NCBI GenBank assembly: GCA_963558075.1
Contig: CAUWFN010000017.1
Coordinates: forward strand, 1 to 37,040
Source of the DNA: CALHKP01 sp963558075
GTDB taxonomy: Bacteria; Bacillota; Clostridia; Peptostreptococcales; Anaerovoracaceae
Length of the DNA: 37,040 bases
Reading direction: 5' to 3'
The notes under the pieces are model-generated. The model was not told the origin of the DNA. It searched no databases and saw nothing but the letters and a program-made list of their open reading frames with translations. Position numbers and translations under genes: made by a program. Position 1 is the stretch's first letter; every line of letters starts with the position of its first letter. This document shows, piece after piece, positions 15,228-23,104 of the stretch.

Positions 15228-15256
15228 TTGACGTATTACAGATATAAAGCTAAGAT
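15228..15256 (+). promoter_or_regulatory. promoter of the DUF3990/DUF3791 module
   Basis: TTGACG (15228-15233), a 17-base spacer and TAAGAT (15251-15256) lie about 20 bases before the GTGGAGG ribosome site. A second candidate is TATAAT at 15216-15221 with TTAACA at 15191, but its spacing of 19 is long. Confidence 0.5.
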
Positions 15257-15289
15257 ATATATAAGGGTATCAACATAGTGGAGGATAAT

Positions 15290-15775
15290 CTGATATTATA
15301 TCATGGAAGTGTTGATCTAGTGTCATTGCCTGAGATTGGAATGAGCAATTGACTTTTGGATTTTGGAAGAGGGTTTTATACTACAGGATCATTTGAGCAG
15401 GCAGAGAGATGGTCTAATATTAAGGCAAAACGTTTGAGAAGTGAAGTAGCATATGTAACGGTATATGAATTTGACTTAGAATATGCGATGCAAAATTTAA
15501 ATATTAAGACCTTTGATGAAGCAGATGAAGAGTGGCTTTCCTTTGTAGCTGCAAATAGAAGAGGCGTTGATTTTGAAAGCCCATATGATATATATAAGGG
15601 GCCTGTAGCAAATGACAATGTATATCAGACAATAAAGTTATATGAATCTGGAGCGTATGATGCTGAACAAACTATTAAATGCCTTAAAACTGAAGTTTTA
15701 TTTGATCAGTGGACATTTTCTACCGAAGGAAGTCTTCAGTATTTGCATTATGCAGACTATGTAAAAATAAGATAG
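15290..15775 (+). pseudogene. DUF3990 protein interrupted by a stop codon
   Basis: From CTG 15290 (after GTGGAGG, five-base spacing) the frame reads LILYHGSVDLVSLPEIGMSN, then TGA at 15350-15352, then LLDFGRGFYTTGSFEQAERW and on to 15775 without a break. The YHGS and DFGRGFYTT motifs together are what DUF3990 proteins show at their N-terminus, and from memory the residue at the stop is usually arginine (CGA to TGA would be one transition). The first codon also looks like a mutated ATG. The part after the stop can only be reached by readthrough or a weak TTG at 15356. DUF3990 proteins have an ADP-ribosyltransferase-like start and occur beside DUF3791 genes, as here. A toxin role is inference; inactivation is well supported by the reading frame. 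Confidence 0.75.
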
Positions 15776-15785
15776 GTGATTATAG

Positions 15786-16022
15786 ATGGAACACAACAGA
15801 TTTATGGCTTTGATGCCGTTTATTGTTAATGATTTAGTGAATTTGATTGTTCAGGAAGAGAATATATCAGAAAAAGATGCCATCAGAATCCTTTATTCAT
15901 CGCAACTGTACAGCTATCTTGAGTGTGAGGAAACTAAGGTATGGCATTACAGTACTCATATGCTTTACAGTCTTTTGGTTGAAGAGCTTGAGACAGGCAG
16001 TATATCTTTTCCTGATGTATAG
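15786..16022 (+). CDS. DUF3791 protein, possible antitoxin
   Basis: A 78-residue acidic, helical protein (MEHNRFMALMPFIVNDLVNLIVQEEN...). The central segment ISEKDAIRILYSSQLYSYLECEETKVWHYSTHMLY is the pattern I associate with DUF3791. AGGTGA lies before the ATG, and the gene begins 10 bases after the DUF3990 frame ends, so the three genes are one unit. As a partner of DUF3990 it could neutralise the product or recruit a target. The frame is intact although the upstream gene is broken, which fits an antitoxin being kept after loss of its toxin. Confidence 0.75.
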   Translation: MEHNRFMALMPFIVNDLVNLIVQEENISEKDAIRILYSSQLYSYLECEETKVWHYSTHMLYSLLVEELETGSISFPDV

Positions 16023-16034
16023 GTGGTGTTTGAT

Positions 16035-16265
16035 ATGTCTAAAGAAAGTGAGTTTACAGTATTTTGTATGGAATGTTATAAGGAACATCGCAACCTGACA
16101 GGGTGTGAGGTTCTAAATCTTTTTGAAAAATATAATCTATTCGATTACCTGTATGAGTTTTTTGATGTACTGCATACTACTGGGGAAAACTATATAAACT
16201 GTGATATAGATGGTTTTCTAAAAGTTAGAGGTGCAAATTTAGATAATTTAAGTGGGATAAAATAA
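16035..16265 (+). CDS. second DUF3791-like protein
   Basis: A 76-residue protein starting MSKESEFTVFCMECYKEHRNLTG. The following CEVLNLFEKYNLFDYLYEFFDVLHTTGENYINCDIDGFL resembles the longer DUF3791 form that accompanies DUF3990. ATG 16035 is chosen over GTG 16023 because AGGTGG (16021-16026) is a ribosome site for the former. It starts 12 bases after the previous stop. Its role in the module is unknown; two different DUF3791 proteins in one unit suggests a two-part immunity or adaptor function, which is inference. Confidence 0.75.
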   Translation: MSKESEFTVFCMECYKEHRNLTGCEVLNLFEKYNLFDYLYEFFDVLHTTGENYINCDIDGFLKVRGANLDNLSGIK

Positions 16266-16303
16266 AAAGTGGCTTCAGAGAGTGTTCTAAAGCTACTTTT
16301 TAT
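16264..16303. terminator. bidirectional terminator between convergent genes
   Basis: AAAAAGTGGCTT (16264-16275) pairs with AAGCTACTTTTT (ending at 16301) with one G-T wobble. T runs flank the stem on both strands, serving the DUF3791 unit and the convergent tetR gene. Confidence 0.8.
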
Positions 16304-16329
16304 TTAGATATTTTACGAGGAATATGAAC

Positions 16330-16911
16330 TTATTTGCATAGTCCTTCGAGAAATAGTGGCATCATCATCTGCGCATGCTGGCAGAGGGAGTAGTTTCCGC
16401 CGGAGATGCACCATTCGTACATGAGACCTCGCTCAAACATGGCGTAGGCTCTAGTTATGTCATTTACAGACAGCATATCCTTGAACAGGCCTGCCTCTTT
16501 ACCTTCTATTGTTATCTGCCTTAGAAGTTTGTAGTATGTTCTATCTGTGTTAAGAAGATGGCGCTCGCCGTTTGTTACAAGCTGTGTAGCAAAGAGTCTG
16601 CTGAGGAGCTCAATTGACACAGTGTTTTCAATCAAAAGAAACAGCTCCTGATTGAGATATTTTAGCTTTTCTATAGCTGAAAGTTCTGGGTCTATTTCCT
16701 TTTCTAGTTCTTCATATTTTTCATCAAACAAATATGAAAGAGATGAGAGCAAAGCATCTTTTCCATCAAAATAGTGGTAGAAGGATCCTCTAGATGTACC
16801 GGATGCTTCTACAATTTCTTCTACTGTTGTATCATCGTAGCCTTGCTTATAGAAAAGATTCCAAGCTGCGGATACGATTTTTCCTTTTGTGTTTCTGCTA
16901 TTTTTTTTCAT
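16330..16911 (-). CDS. TetR-family transcriptional regulator
   Basis: A 193-residue regulator. The N-terminal TetR helix-turn-helix is clear: KGKIVSAAWNLFYKQGYDDTTVEEIVE, then ASGTSRGSFYHYFDGKDALL with the typical FYHYF end at about 44-48. The C-terminal ligand domain (60-193) has no recognisable subgroup. The ATG is preceded by AAGGAGGT on the minus strand. It is divergent from the PutP-type symporter with 309 bases between, a region that contains several dyads, so control of that symporter is likely. No effector can be inferred. Confidence 0.92.
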   Translation of the reverse strand: MKKNSRNTKGKIVSAAWNLFYKQGYDDTTVEEIVEASGTSRGSFYHYFDGKDALLSSLSYLFDEKYEELEKEIDPELSAIEKLKYLNQELFLLIENTVSIELLSRLFATQLVTNGERHLLNTDRTYYKLLRQITIEGKEAGLFKDMLSVNDITRAYAMFERGLMYEWCISGGNYSLCQHAQMMMPLFLEGLCK

Positions 16912-17040
16912 GGGAATCTACCTCCTTGTACTCTTAAGAGTGATTTTGATCATCTCAATCATCCAATATCAAAATTATTTACTGTAGATATAATAAAAAA
17001 TTTTTTATCCATAAATTAACCTTTATTTTATTCTACTATA

Positions 17041-17135
17041 TTAATGTTGAAATTTCAATTATTAATGGCGTGTATATTATATAAATGTACAGACACAATT
17101 CTGTGTTTCGTTCTAGTTTTGTTTATGTTATACTT
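17041..17135 (+). promoter_or_regulatory. tetR-symporter intergenic control region
   Basis: The 309-base divergent gap holds a dyad TTGAAATTTCAA (17047-17058) flanked by ATTAAT on both sides, which suits a TetR operator. A second dyad, ACACAATTCTGTGT (17093-17106), lies further right. An extended -10 box, TGTTATACT (17126-17134), is the best promoter candidate for the symporter. Box assignments are by eye; the -35 is weak, which would fit an activated or extended -10 promoter. Confidence 0.45.
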
Positions 17136-17220
17136 GTGACATGTTCAAAAGGGACAGGGAATATTCAGAGACCTTTATATGTACGATATTTCTAATAGCA
17201 AAAATAAGGAGAAAGAGATT

Positions 17221-18738
17221 ATGAACGGAGAAGTATTAGCATTTGTACTGTATTTTGCAATTCTTATAATCGTGGGCATTTATTTCTTCTTCAAGGAAAG
17301 AAAAGAAGCTACTCAGGCTAACTTTTTCCTTGGGGGACGAAAGATGGGACCATGGGTTACAGCGATGTCAGCTCAGGCATCTGATATGTCGGCATGGCTT
17401 TTGATGGGCCTACCGGGCAGTATTATGGCCTTTGGTTTTGGACAGATGTGGATCGGTATAGGTCTTGCACTTGGAACTGCAGCAAACTGGATTTTTGTTG
17501 CAAAGAGACTTAGAAAATTTTCAAGAGCAGCAGGAGATGCGATAACTGTTCCGCAGTATCTTGGAAATAGATTTTTGGCAAAGAGCAATGCGCTTCAGGT
17601 AATATGCGCGGTTATATTCTTTGTTTGTTTTACAATATATGTTGCATCTGCTTATGTAGCAGGAACTTCTATTTTTACAACTATATTTCCATCACTAAGT
17701 GACCGTAGCGCGATGCTGATATTTGCACTTGCTATGCTTGCTATCACATTCTTTGGTGGATTTAAGGCTGTATGCTGGACTGACTTTTTCCAGGGACTTT
17801 TGATGTTCTTTGCACTTCTAGCAGTTCCTATTATCGTAGTGCTGACTCAGAATCTTGATACCGCTGCACTTTCTACTGTATATACTTATACTGATGCCGC
17901 AAGTGGAGAAATTGTAAAGTGCGCATTCGGAAGCGGATTGTTTGATGCATCATGGCAGGAAATTGTATCTGGACTTGCATGGGGACTTGGATATTTTGGT
18001 ATGCCTCACATTCTCGTAAGATTTATGTCTATCGAAAAGCCTTCGATGGTGAAAAAGAGTGCTACTATGGCAATCGGATGGGTTATCGTTACATTAGGAT
18101 GTGCATGCCTGATTGCATATATGGGCAGAATGCTTCTTGCAGAAGAGCTTTTGACAACTGGATCACAGAAGATGGTATTTGTTACATTTGCAAGAAAGCT
18201 GTTCCCAGCGTTTGGAGCAGGAATTTTGATGGCGGCTATCATCGCAGCTTCGATGTCTACAGCAGACTCTCAGCTTTTGGTTGCATCAAGTTCCTTTACA
18301 TCTGATATTTACAAGCCTATTTTACGAAAAGAGGCAAGCGAAAAGGAAATCATGTGGGTCGGAAGACTTGTTGTTGTAATCGTTGCTGTTATTGCGTTCT
18401 TTATCGCATCTAGCAAAGGTTCTGGGGCTCAGACTATCATGAACCTTGTAGAGAACGCATGGGCGGGATTTGGTTCTTCCTTTGGACCTGTTATTCTGCT
18501 ATCACTGTTCTGGAGAAGACTTACATACAAAGGTGCAGTTGCAGGTGTCCTTGGTGGTGCGATTGTGGATGTTATCTGGTTTAACTTCTTTGCTGCATCA
18601 ACTGGAATCTACGAGCTGTTCCCAGGATTTATCGCAGGTCTACTATGTGCCGTTATCATGACTCTAATTGATAAAGAGCCTAACGAGGAAATCACAGAGC
18701 TATTTGATAGAGCTGTTAACGCATCAGAAGATGAGTAG
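17221..18738 (+). CDS. putP: PutP-type Na+/proline symporter (SSS family)
   Basis: A 505-residue transporter with about 13 hydrophobic segments. SSS/PutP signatures include FFLGGRKMGPWVTAMSAQASDMSAWLLMGLPG near residue 35, ITVPQYLGNRF near 110, GGFKAVCWTDFFQG near 190, WGLGYFGMPHILVRFM near 250, and ASMSTADSQLLVASSSFTSDIY near 345. These match the PutP branch, which imports proline with Na+. ATG 17221 is preferred over ATG 17179 because AAGGAG (17206-17211) sits 9 bases before it and because the added residues are hydrophilic and absent in relatives. It is divergent from tetR. No clear terminator follows; the DNA runs into a repeat island. Substrate other than proline remains possible. Confidence 0.93.
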   Translation: MNGEVLAFVLYFAILIIVGIYFFFKERKEATQANFFLGGRKMGPWVTAMSAQASDMSAWLLMGLPGSIMAFGFGQMWIGIGLALGTAANWIFVAKRLRKFSRAAGDAITVPQYLGNRFLAKSNALQVICAVIFFVCFTIYVASAYVAGTSIFTTIFPSLSDRSAMLIFALAMLAITFFGGFKAVCWTDFFQGLLMFFALLAVPIIVVLTQNLDTAALSTVYTYTDAASGEIVKCAFGSGLFDASWQEIVSGLAWGLGYFGMPHILVRFMSIEKPSMVKKSATMAIGWVIVTLGCACLIAYMGRMLLAEELLTTGSQKMVFVTFARKLFPAFGAGILMAAIIAASMSTADSQLLVASSSFTSDIYKPILRKEASEKEIMWVGRLVVVIVAVIAFFIASSKGSGAQTIMNLVENAWAGFGSSFGPVILLSLFWRRLTYKGAVAGVLGGAIVDVIWFNFFAASTGIYELFPGFIAGLLCAVIMTLIDKEPNEEITELFDRAVNASEDE

Positions 18739-18889
18739 GCTGCCAAATATACTGCTGAGTAGACTGCTGAATAGACGAAATTTTACCGGAAAAGGCATGT
18801 GACCCGAGAAGAAGCCGCTCGGGCTATATGCTGATGGATAATTGGATATACGGATTGGATATGATGAAAACTCGCGCGTCCCAGGCTGT

Positions 18890-19052
18890 GTGCTGGATGC
18901 AGGTGGCCGGCCGCTGGTTGCTGGATGTTGGGCGCAAGGTGCATGCCAGGCCGGCGGAGTGCCTGGGCGCCTGTGGGGCACTGGATACTGGTGGCCGGGC
19001 GCTGGTTGCTGGTGGCCGTGGATACTGGGTGCTGGCTGCAAGGTGCATGCCA
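18890..19052. repeat. GC-rich imperfect repeats beside the hairpin island
   Basis: GC-rich, G-skewed DNA with repeated GCTGGTTGCTGG (near 18913 and 19001), GCAAGGTGCATGCCAG (near 18934 and 19038) and GGATACTGG. The order of words is kept but spacing varies, so it is an eroded repeat and not a clean tandem array. Open frames here on both strands are repeat-driven and lack ribosome sites. The stretch 18739-18889 shows only a short CCCGAG/CTCGGG hairpin (18803-18823) with no T run. Confidence 0.6.
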
Positions 19053-19110
19053 GAGCTAATGGGTGTAGGGCGGCCCAGCGGCACACGGGGGCATGGTTAA
19101 AGTCGCACAT

Positions 19111-19481
19111 TGGATGCATAAATTGAGAAAGAGGAAAATCTGCTTCCGGATTTTGGAATGTGTGTGGAAGCATAAATCATGAAAATGGCAAATATGCTTC
19201 CGATTTTAAGGGGGGTGATTGAAGCAGATTTTAAAAAATCTCGAAAGGTGCTTCCAATGGACGTTGTAAAAATGTATGCATGTTTTAATTTTCATAAGAA
19301 AATGCATACATTTTCATGTATAGGAGTGGATGCATAAATTGAGTTTACTCAATTTATGCTTCAATTGAAGTCCTAAAAAGTGGATGCAGTTTTGCCACCA
19401 GATGAAAAACTGCTTACATTTTAGATTTATAATAAGTGATTTACAGCATGGTTTAGGAAATCGCAAAATCATGCTGTAAAT
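19111..19481 (+). repeat. mosaic of hairpin repeats, island 1
   Basis: A run of 35-40 bp hairpins with four arm types. They are GGATGCA...TGCTTCC (19112-19148), GGAAGCATA...TATGCTTCC (19166-19201), GAAGCAG...GTGCTTC (19221-19255), ATGTATGCATGTTTT...AAAATGCATACAT (19272-19311), GGATGCATAAATTGAG...CTCAATTTATGCTTC (19328-19362), GGATGCAGTTTT...AAAACTGC (19382-19413) and TTACAGCATG...CATGCTGTAA (19441-19479). Loops of about 15-20 bases vary. No ribosome site or open frame is associated. The same types occur in the same general order at 28284-28738. Confidence 0.85.
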
Positions 19482-19494
19482 TTCCAATTAAAAA

Positions 19495-19687
19495 ACAGCA
19501 CGTATCTTGTTTTTTCGAAACGTGCTGTGAAAAATCGAAGCCATTTACAGTAAGGATTTGGGTTTTCTGGATCTGTGCTGTATCTGGCCGATGGAAAATA
19601 CAGCACAGATTACGATTCTTTGAAACGTGCTGTACCTGGCCACCGAAAAGTACAGCACAAATGCGCTGCTAGTGAATCTGTGCTGTA
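19495..19687 (+). repeat. four ACAGCAC hairpins at 52-53 bp period, island 1
   Basis: Hairpins of the form ACAGCAC - about 20 variable bases - GTGCTGT start at 19495, 19547 (diverged left arm ACAGTAA), 19600 and 19652, so the period is 52, 53, 52. The bases between hairpins are related (CTGGCCGATGGAAAAT, CTGGCCACCGAAAAGT). The identical period pattern recurs at 28750-28942. It looks like a short CRISPR at first sight but is not (see rejected list). Confidence 0.85.
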
Positions 19688-19726
19688 AAAGCCCGCTTTG
19701 ATTGCAGCTTTAGCGGGTATTTTCCT

Positions 19727-19961
19727 CTCGCCCCGGGCAAAAACAGTGGCCGGAAAGACCGCGAAACCACAGACTCGCCTCGGGCAAAAACAGTGGCTGG
19801 AAAGACCACGAAACCACAGACTCGCCCCGGGCAAATACAGTGTCCGGAAAAACCGCGAACCCACAGATTCGCCTCGGGCAAATACAGTGGCTGCCAAGAG
19901 CGAGGAATTTCGGAATAATCCTTCGAAAATACGGTGGGCGGAAAGCCCGCAGTACCTTAGA
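19727..19961 (+). repeat. 47-bp tandem repeat, five units
   Basis: Units start at 19727, 19774, 19821, 19868 and 19915, each exactly 47 bp. The core reads CTCGCCCCGGGCAAAAACAG, then TGGCCGGAAAGACCGCG and AAACCACAGA. Units 1-3 are nearly identical; units 4 and 5 diverge but keep length, CAAATACAGTGG or AAAATACGGTGG. GTGG/CCAC and GG/CC arms allow a weak hairpin in each unit. 47 is not a multiple of three, so the open frames here change frame every unit and are not genes. Confidence 0.85.
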
Positions 19962-19988
19962 TTTGCCCCGTGCGAATGAAGGGCAGGG

Positions 19989-20519
19989 CTAATACAGAAG
20001 GCCGCCTACGAGAACGTAGTATTCTGGAAGAGCGTCGTCTTCAATCCAGCATAGGTTGATACCAAGAAGCTTTCGTGTTGTGAGCCCAACATTTCCACCT
20101 AGGGCTTCGATGGAGTATCTGAGCTTATCGGGATATTTGCAAGGGCGGCCATACTTTTTTTCGCAGTTGTCTTTTCCGCAGTAGTGGCAGCTTCCGGCGC
20201 TGAGGGCAACGCTTCTTGGGATTTTCTTTTCTGCCTCATAAAGCTCGTCTGTCAGCGCGAGTTTGATTTCATCGAGATAATCGAATACGTTGTCTCGGGT
20301 TACGTTTTCATCTTCCTTTAGATAAATCTTTTTGCCGATGACTTTGAGAGTACTAAATTTTCTCCAGTAGTCTAACGGATCAAAATCGAATTCCGGGCAA
20401 GACCATTTCTTATTATATGCACTACAAGCCTTACAGTATTCGAGAAATTCTTCAACATCCACATAATCTCTAATATATGTTTCTATGTCTATTGTGTTAG
20501 TATAAGTTTCTATTTTCAT
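19989..20519 (-). CDS. DUF2284 predicted metal-binding protein
   Basis: A 176-residue soluble protein with two cysteine groups. The first is CKACSAYNKKWSCPEFDFDP near residue 30; the second is SCHYCGKDNCEKKYGRPCKYP near 110. Both patterns mark DUF2284, a family thought from its cysteines to bind metal or an iron-sulfur cluster. RYSIEALGGNVGLTTRKL and the closing PEYYVLVGGLLY are also typical. ATG 20519 is preferred over GTG 20528, since GAGGTG (20530-20525) is its ribosome site and would otherwise be part of the start. It is divergent from the leucine operon, and its function is unknown. Codon use is ordinary for the window. Confidence 0.88.
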   Translation of the reverse strand: MKIETYTNTIDIETYIRDYVDVEEFLEYCKACSAYNKKWSCPEFDFDPLDYWRKFSTLKVIGKKIYLKEDENVTRDNVFDYLDEIKLALTDELYEAEKKIPRSVALSAGSCHYCGKDNCEKKYGRPCKYPDKLRYSIEALGGNVGLTTRKLLGINLCWIEDDALPEYYVLVGGLLY

Positions 20520-20725
20520 TGTTTTCACCTCACTTAGTTTAATTATATACTATAAGTCAATTCGTGGTAAGATAGGATATTTTATGTGACTTCTCAATTG
20601 CTATTTTGCTATCAAAGATGTGAATTTGCAGTAAGGGTAGATATTTTGATGCAAGGGAAGAACTGGAACTTTGTGAGATTAAACAAAAAATATTAAAATT
20701 AATTAACAAAAATCACAAATAATTG

Positions 20726-20754
20726 TTGACAAGGCACAAGTTATAATTTATATT
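20726..20754 (+). promoter_or_regulatory. promoter of the leucine operon
   Basis: A consensus TTGACA (20726-20731), a 17-base spacer and TATATT (20749-20754), about 60 bases before the T-box leader begins. Confidence 0.75.
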
Positions 20755-20815
20755 ATTATCAAGATTTAACAAAAACGAGAAATTACCGTAATCTGTTTTC
20801 GGGAATTTCGCACAT

Positions 20816-21000
20816 AAGATGCGCTGAAGGGAATAAATTCTGTATGGAGCACATAGAGAAGAGCCGGGTGGTGCAAGGCTTTGCAAAGTACATTATGTCT
20901 CACCCCTGAGCATCATTTGAATGAGTGGGCATACATATGCCAAGAAGAGTGGTACCGCGGAAAACTTTCGTCTCTTTGCAGCAGCAGGAGACGTTTTTTT
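20816..21000 (+). promoter_or_regulatory. T-box leader controlling leuACDB
   Basis: The T-box core AGAGTGGTACCGCGGAA (20946-20962) is followed by a terminator stem CGTCTC (20969-20974)/GAGACG (20988-20993) and seven T. Upstream, GATGC (20819-20823) and GCATC (20910-20914) can close stem I, which contains AGAGAAGAGCC and GGTGCAAGGC, typical of its AG bulge and apical loop. On its 3' side, CTC at 20899-20901 followed by A is a plausible leucine specifier codon, consistent with leuA downstream. Uncharged tRNA-Leu would stabilise the antiterminator and turn the operon on. Core and terminator are certain; the specifier is my reading by position. Confidence 0.9.
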
Positions 21001-21063
21001 GTTCGGAAAAATAGGTAAAAGGCTTATTAGGCACGTATTTATCAATGCTGACGGGAAAGTGTT

Positions 21064-21235
21064 AAGTCGTGCAAAGCAGCAGGCCATGGGTTAGGGCTTG
21101 GAGTGTGGTTTGCACCTTGCATCAGGCTTTGGGTCAAGGCCCGGAGGGAGGTTTGCACCTTGCAGCAGGCTTTGGGTCAAGGCCCGGAGGGAGGTTTGCA
21201 CCTTACAGCAGGCTCTGGATTAAGACCCGGAGGGG
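21064..21235 (+). repeat. 43-bp tandem repeat between T-box and leuA
   Basis: Three units of exactly 43 bp (21107-21149, 21150-21192, 21193-21235) share GGTTTGCACCTTGCAGCAGG, then CTTTGGGTCAAGGCCCGGAGGGA, and a diverged fourth precedes them from 21064. The array lies in the transcribed leader after the T-box terminator and 78 bases before the leuA start. Units hold GGAGGG words that look like ribosome sites with no start in range. 43 is not a multiple of three, so the open frames here are by-products. Confidence 0.85.
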
Positions 21236-21313
21236 AGCCAGATTACTTTTGGACAGGAATTCGTCGGAATGCGAGAAAACACTGGAAAAGATTTTACATT
21301 TGGAGGTTTTGAC

Positions 21314-23020
21314 ATGAAGAATCATACTAAGTACAGTCCCGGTTACTATGCGCCACCTGAGTGCACAATGAGCTGGGCAGAAAAAGACCATATCGAAAAA
21401 GCGCCTATGTGGTGCAGCGTAGATCTCAGAGACGGCAATCAGGCCCTTATTGTTCCTATGAGTCTCGAGGAAAAGGTAGAATTCTTCAAATTTCTCGTTA
21501 AGCTTGGATTTAAGGAGATTGAAGTGGGATTTCCTGCGGCTTCGGAGACAGAATACGAATTTCTCAGAAAGCTGATAGACGATGATTTGATTCCTGATGA
21601 TGTAAGCGTTCAGGTACTTACTCAGTCAAGAAAACATATTATAGACAAGACTTTTGAGGCACTGAAGGGTGCAAAGAAAGCTATTGTACATTTATATAAC
21701 TCGACTTCATTTGCTCAGAGACAGCAGGTTTTTAGAGCATCGGAGGAAGAGATAATCCAGATTGCGAGGGAAGGGGCTTTGCTCATGAATGAGTATGCGG
21801 CCATGAACCATGAGACGGATTTTCAGTTTGAATACTCGCCGGAAAGCTTTACCGGAACAGAGATGGAATTTGCAGCCCGTATCTGCAACGAGGTTATTGA
21901 CATATGGCAGCCGACACCAGAAAAGAAAGTAATAGTAAATCTTCCTGCAACAGTTGAAATGTCCATGCCTCATATTTTTGCAAACCAGATAGAATACATG
22001 TGCGGCGCCCTGCATTGCAGGGAAAATGTCATCGTGTCCCTTCATCCTCATAATGACAGGGGAACTGGCGTTGCAGATGCGGAGCTCGGCATCCTAGCAG
22101 GAGGAGACAGGATAGAAGGAACTTTGTTCGGAAACGGTGAAAGAACAGGAAATGTTGATATTATAACTTTGGCGATGAATATGTTTACGCATGGGGTTGA
22201 TCCGGAGCTTGATTTTTCGGATATGCCAGCCGTCGTCAGAGAGTACGAAAAATATACGAATATGAAAGTTAGCCCTCGTCAGCCTTATGGCGGATCACTG
22301 GTGTTTGCGGCTTTTTCTGGATCTCATCAGGATGCCATAGCAAAGGGAATGAAATGGCGAGAGGAAAAGGAGCCTGAAAGATGGACTGTTCCATACCTTC
22401 CTCTTGATCCTCATGATGTGGGAAGAGAGTATGATGGCGATGTTATAAGGATTAACAGCCAGTCCGGCAAGGGAGGAGTTGCATATATACTTGAGCACAA
22501 TTTTGGTTTTTCACTACCAAAGGATATGCGCTCTGAGGTTGGCTATATGATGAAGGATATTTCTGATAGAAGCCACGAAGAGCTTACGCCGAGTGGAATC
22601 TTTGATGCGTTTAAACGTGAATATATCAATGATTTTTCGCCGATTGATATAACGGATGCTGTGTTTACCCACGTTTCATCAACAAAGGATATAAACGACA
22701 ATATTATGAGGGTTGAAATGACTCTGAACGTGGACGGGGAGAAGTTTGATCTTGAGGGTACTGGAAACGGAAGACTTGATGCCGTAAGCAATGCTTTGAG
22801 ACAGACGAAGTATCATTTTGATTACAAGTTTATAACTTATTCGGAGCATGCGATTAGTGCAGATTCTGACTCTGAGGCGGCAGCTTACGTTTGCGTTGCT
22901 GATGCAGAGGAAAATATGTTCTGGGGCGTTGGTCGCCATGCTGATATTATTCTGGCATCGGTGAATGCTCTTGTGAGCGCACTTAACAGAATAAACAAGA
23001 AAAACCATTTCGTTGGCTAG
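21314..23020 (+). CDS. leuA: 2-isopropylmalate synthase
   Basis: A 568-residue enzyme of the long LeuA2 type (as in yeast and actinobacteria). It condenses acetyl-CoA with 2-oxoisovalerate, the first committed step of leucine synthesis. Visible are the catalytic RDGNQAL (about 38), KEIEVGFPAAS (about 74), the metal-binding HPHNDRGTG (about 243), and GNGERTGNVD (about 275). A C-terminal regulatory domain with LeuA dimer features (residues about 430-560) probably gives leucine feedback. ATG 21314 follows TGGAGG at 8-base spacing; a longer reading from 21269 adds 15 residues without a ribosome site. Expression is under the T-box leader. A 262-base gap of repeat-like DNA separates it from leuC. 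Confidence 0.96.
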   Translation: MKNHTKYSPGYYAPPECTMSWAEKDHIEKAPMWCSVDLRDGNQALIVPMSLEEKVEFFKFLVKLGFKEIEVGFPAASETEYEFLRKLIDDDLIPDDVSVQVLTQSRKHIIDKTFEALKGAKKAIVHLYNSTSFAQRQQVFRASEEEIIQIAREGALLMNEYAAMNHETDFQFEYSPESFTGTEMEFAARICNEVIDIWQPTPEKKVIVNLPATVEMSMPHIFANQIEYMCGALHCRENVIVSLHPHNDRGTGVADAELGILAGGDRIEGTLFGNGERTGNVDIITLAMNMFTHGVDPELDFSDMPAVVREYEKYTNMKVSPRQPYGGSLVFAAFSGSHQDAIAKGMKWREEKEPERWTVPYLPLDPHDVGREYDGDVIRINSQSGKGGVAYILEHNFGFSLPKDMRSEVGYMMKDISDRSHEELTPSGIFDAFKREYINDFSPIDITDAVFTHVSSTKDINDNIMRVEMTLNVDGEKFDLEGTGNGRLDAVSNALRQTKYHFDYKFITYSEHAISADSDSEAAAYVCVADAEENMFWGVGRHADIILASVNALVSALNRINKKNHFVG

Positions 23021-23104
23021 GTGACTTGGGAGAGTGACTTGGACGACTAGTACCTAGCGGCATTGGCTAGGGTGCTGATGCTGGGTAGCGGAGAGCAGGC
23101 TGCA

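Noticed and set aside
15350..15352. Selenocysteine codon in the DUF3990 gene
   Set aside because: The family, as I recall it, has arginine here, not cysteine or selenocysteine, and the first codon also looks mutated, so a nonsense mutation is simpler.
18739..19110. Genes in the GC-rich stretch after putP
   Set aside because: Overlapping frames on both strands are composed of repeated words and none has a start with a ribosome site.
19495..19687. CRISPR array
   Set aside because: Only four units, the variable part lies within a hairpin, interiors are similar to each other, a second array has the same layout, and no cas gene is in the window.
19610..19979. Small proteins across the 47-bp repeat on both strands
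   Set aside because: The unit is not a multiple of three, so each copy changes frame; there is no ribosome site and no conserved product.
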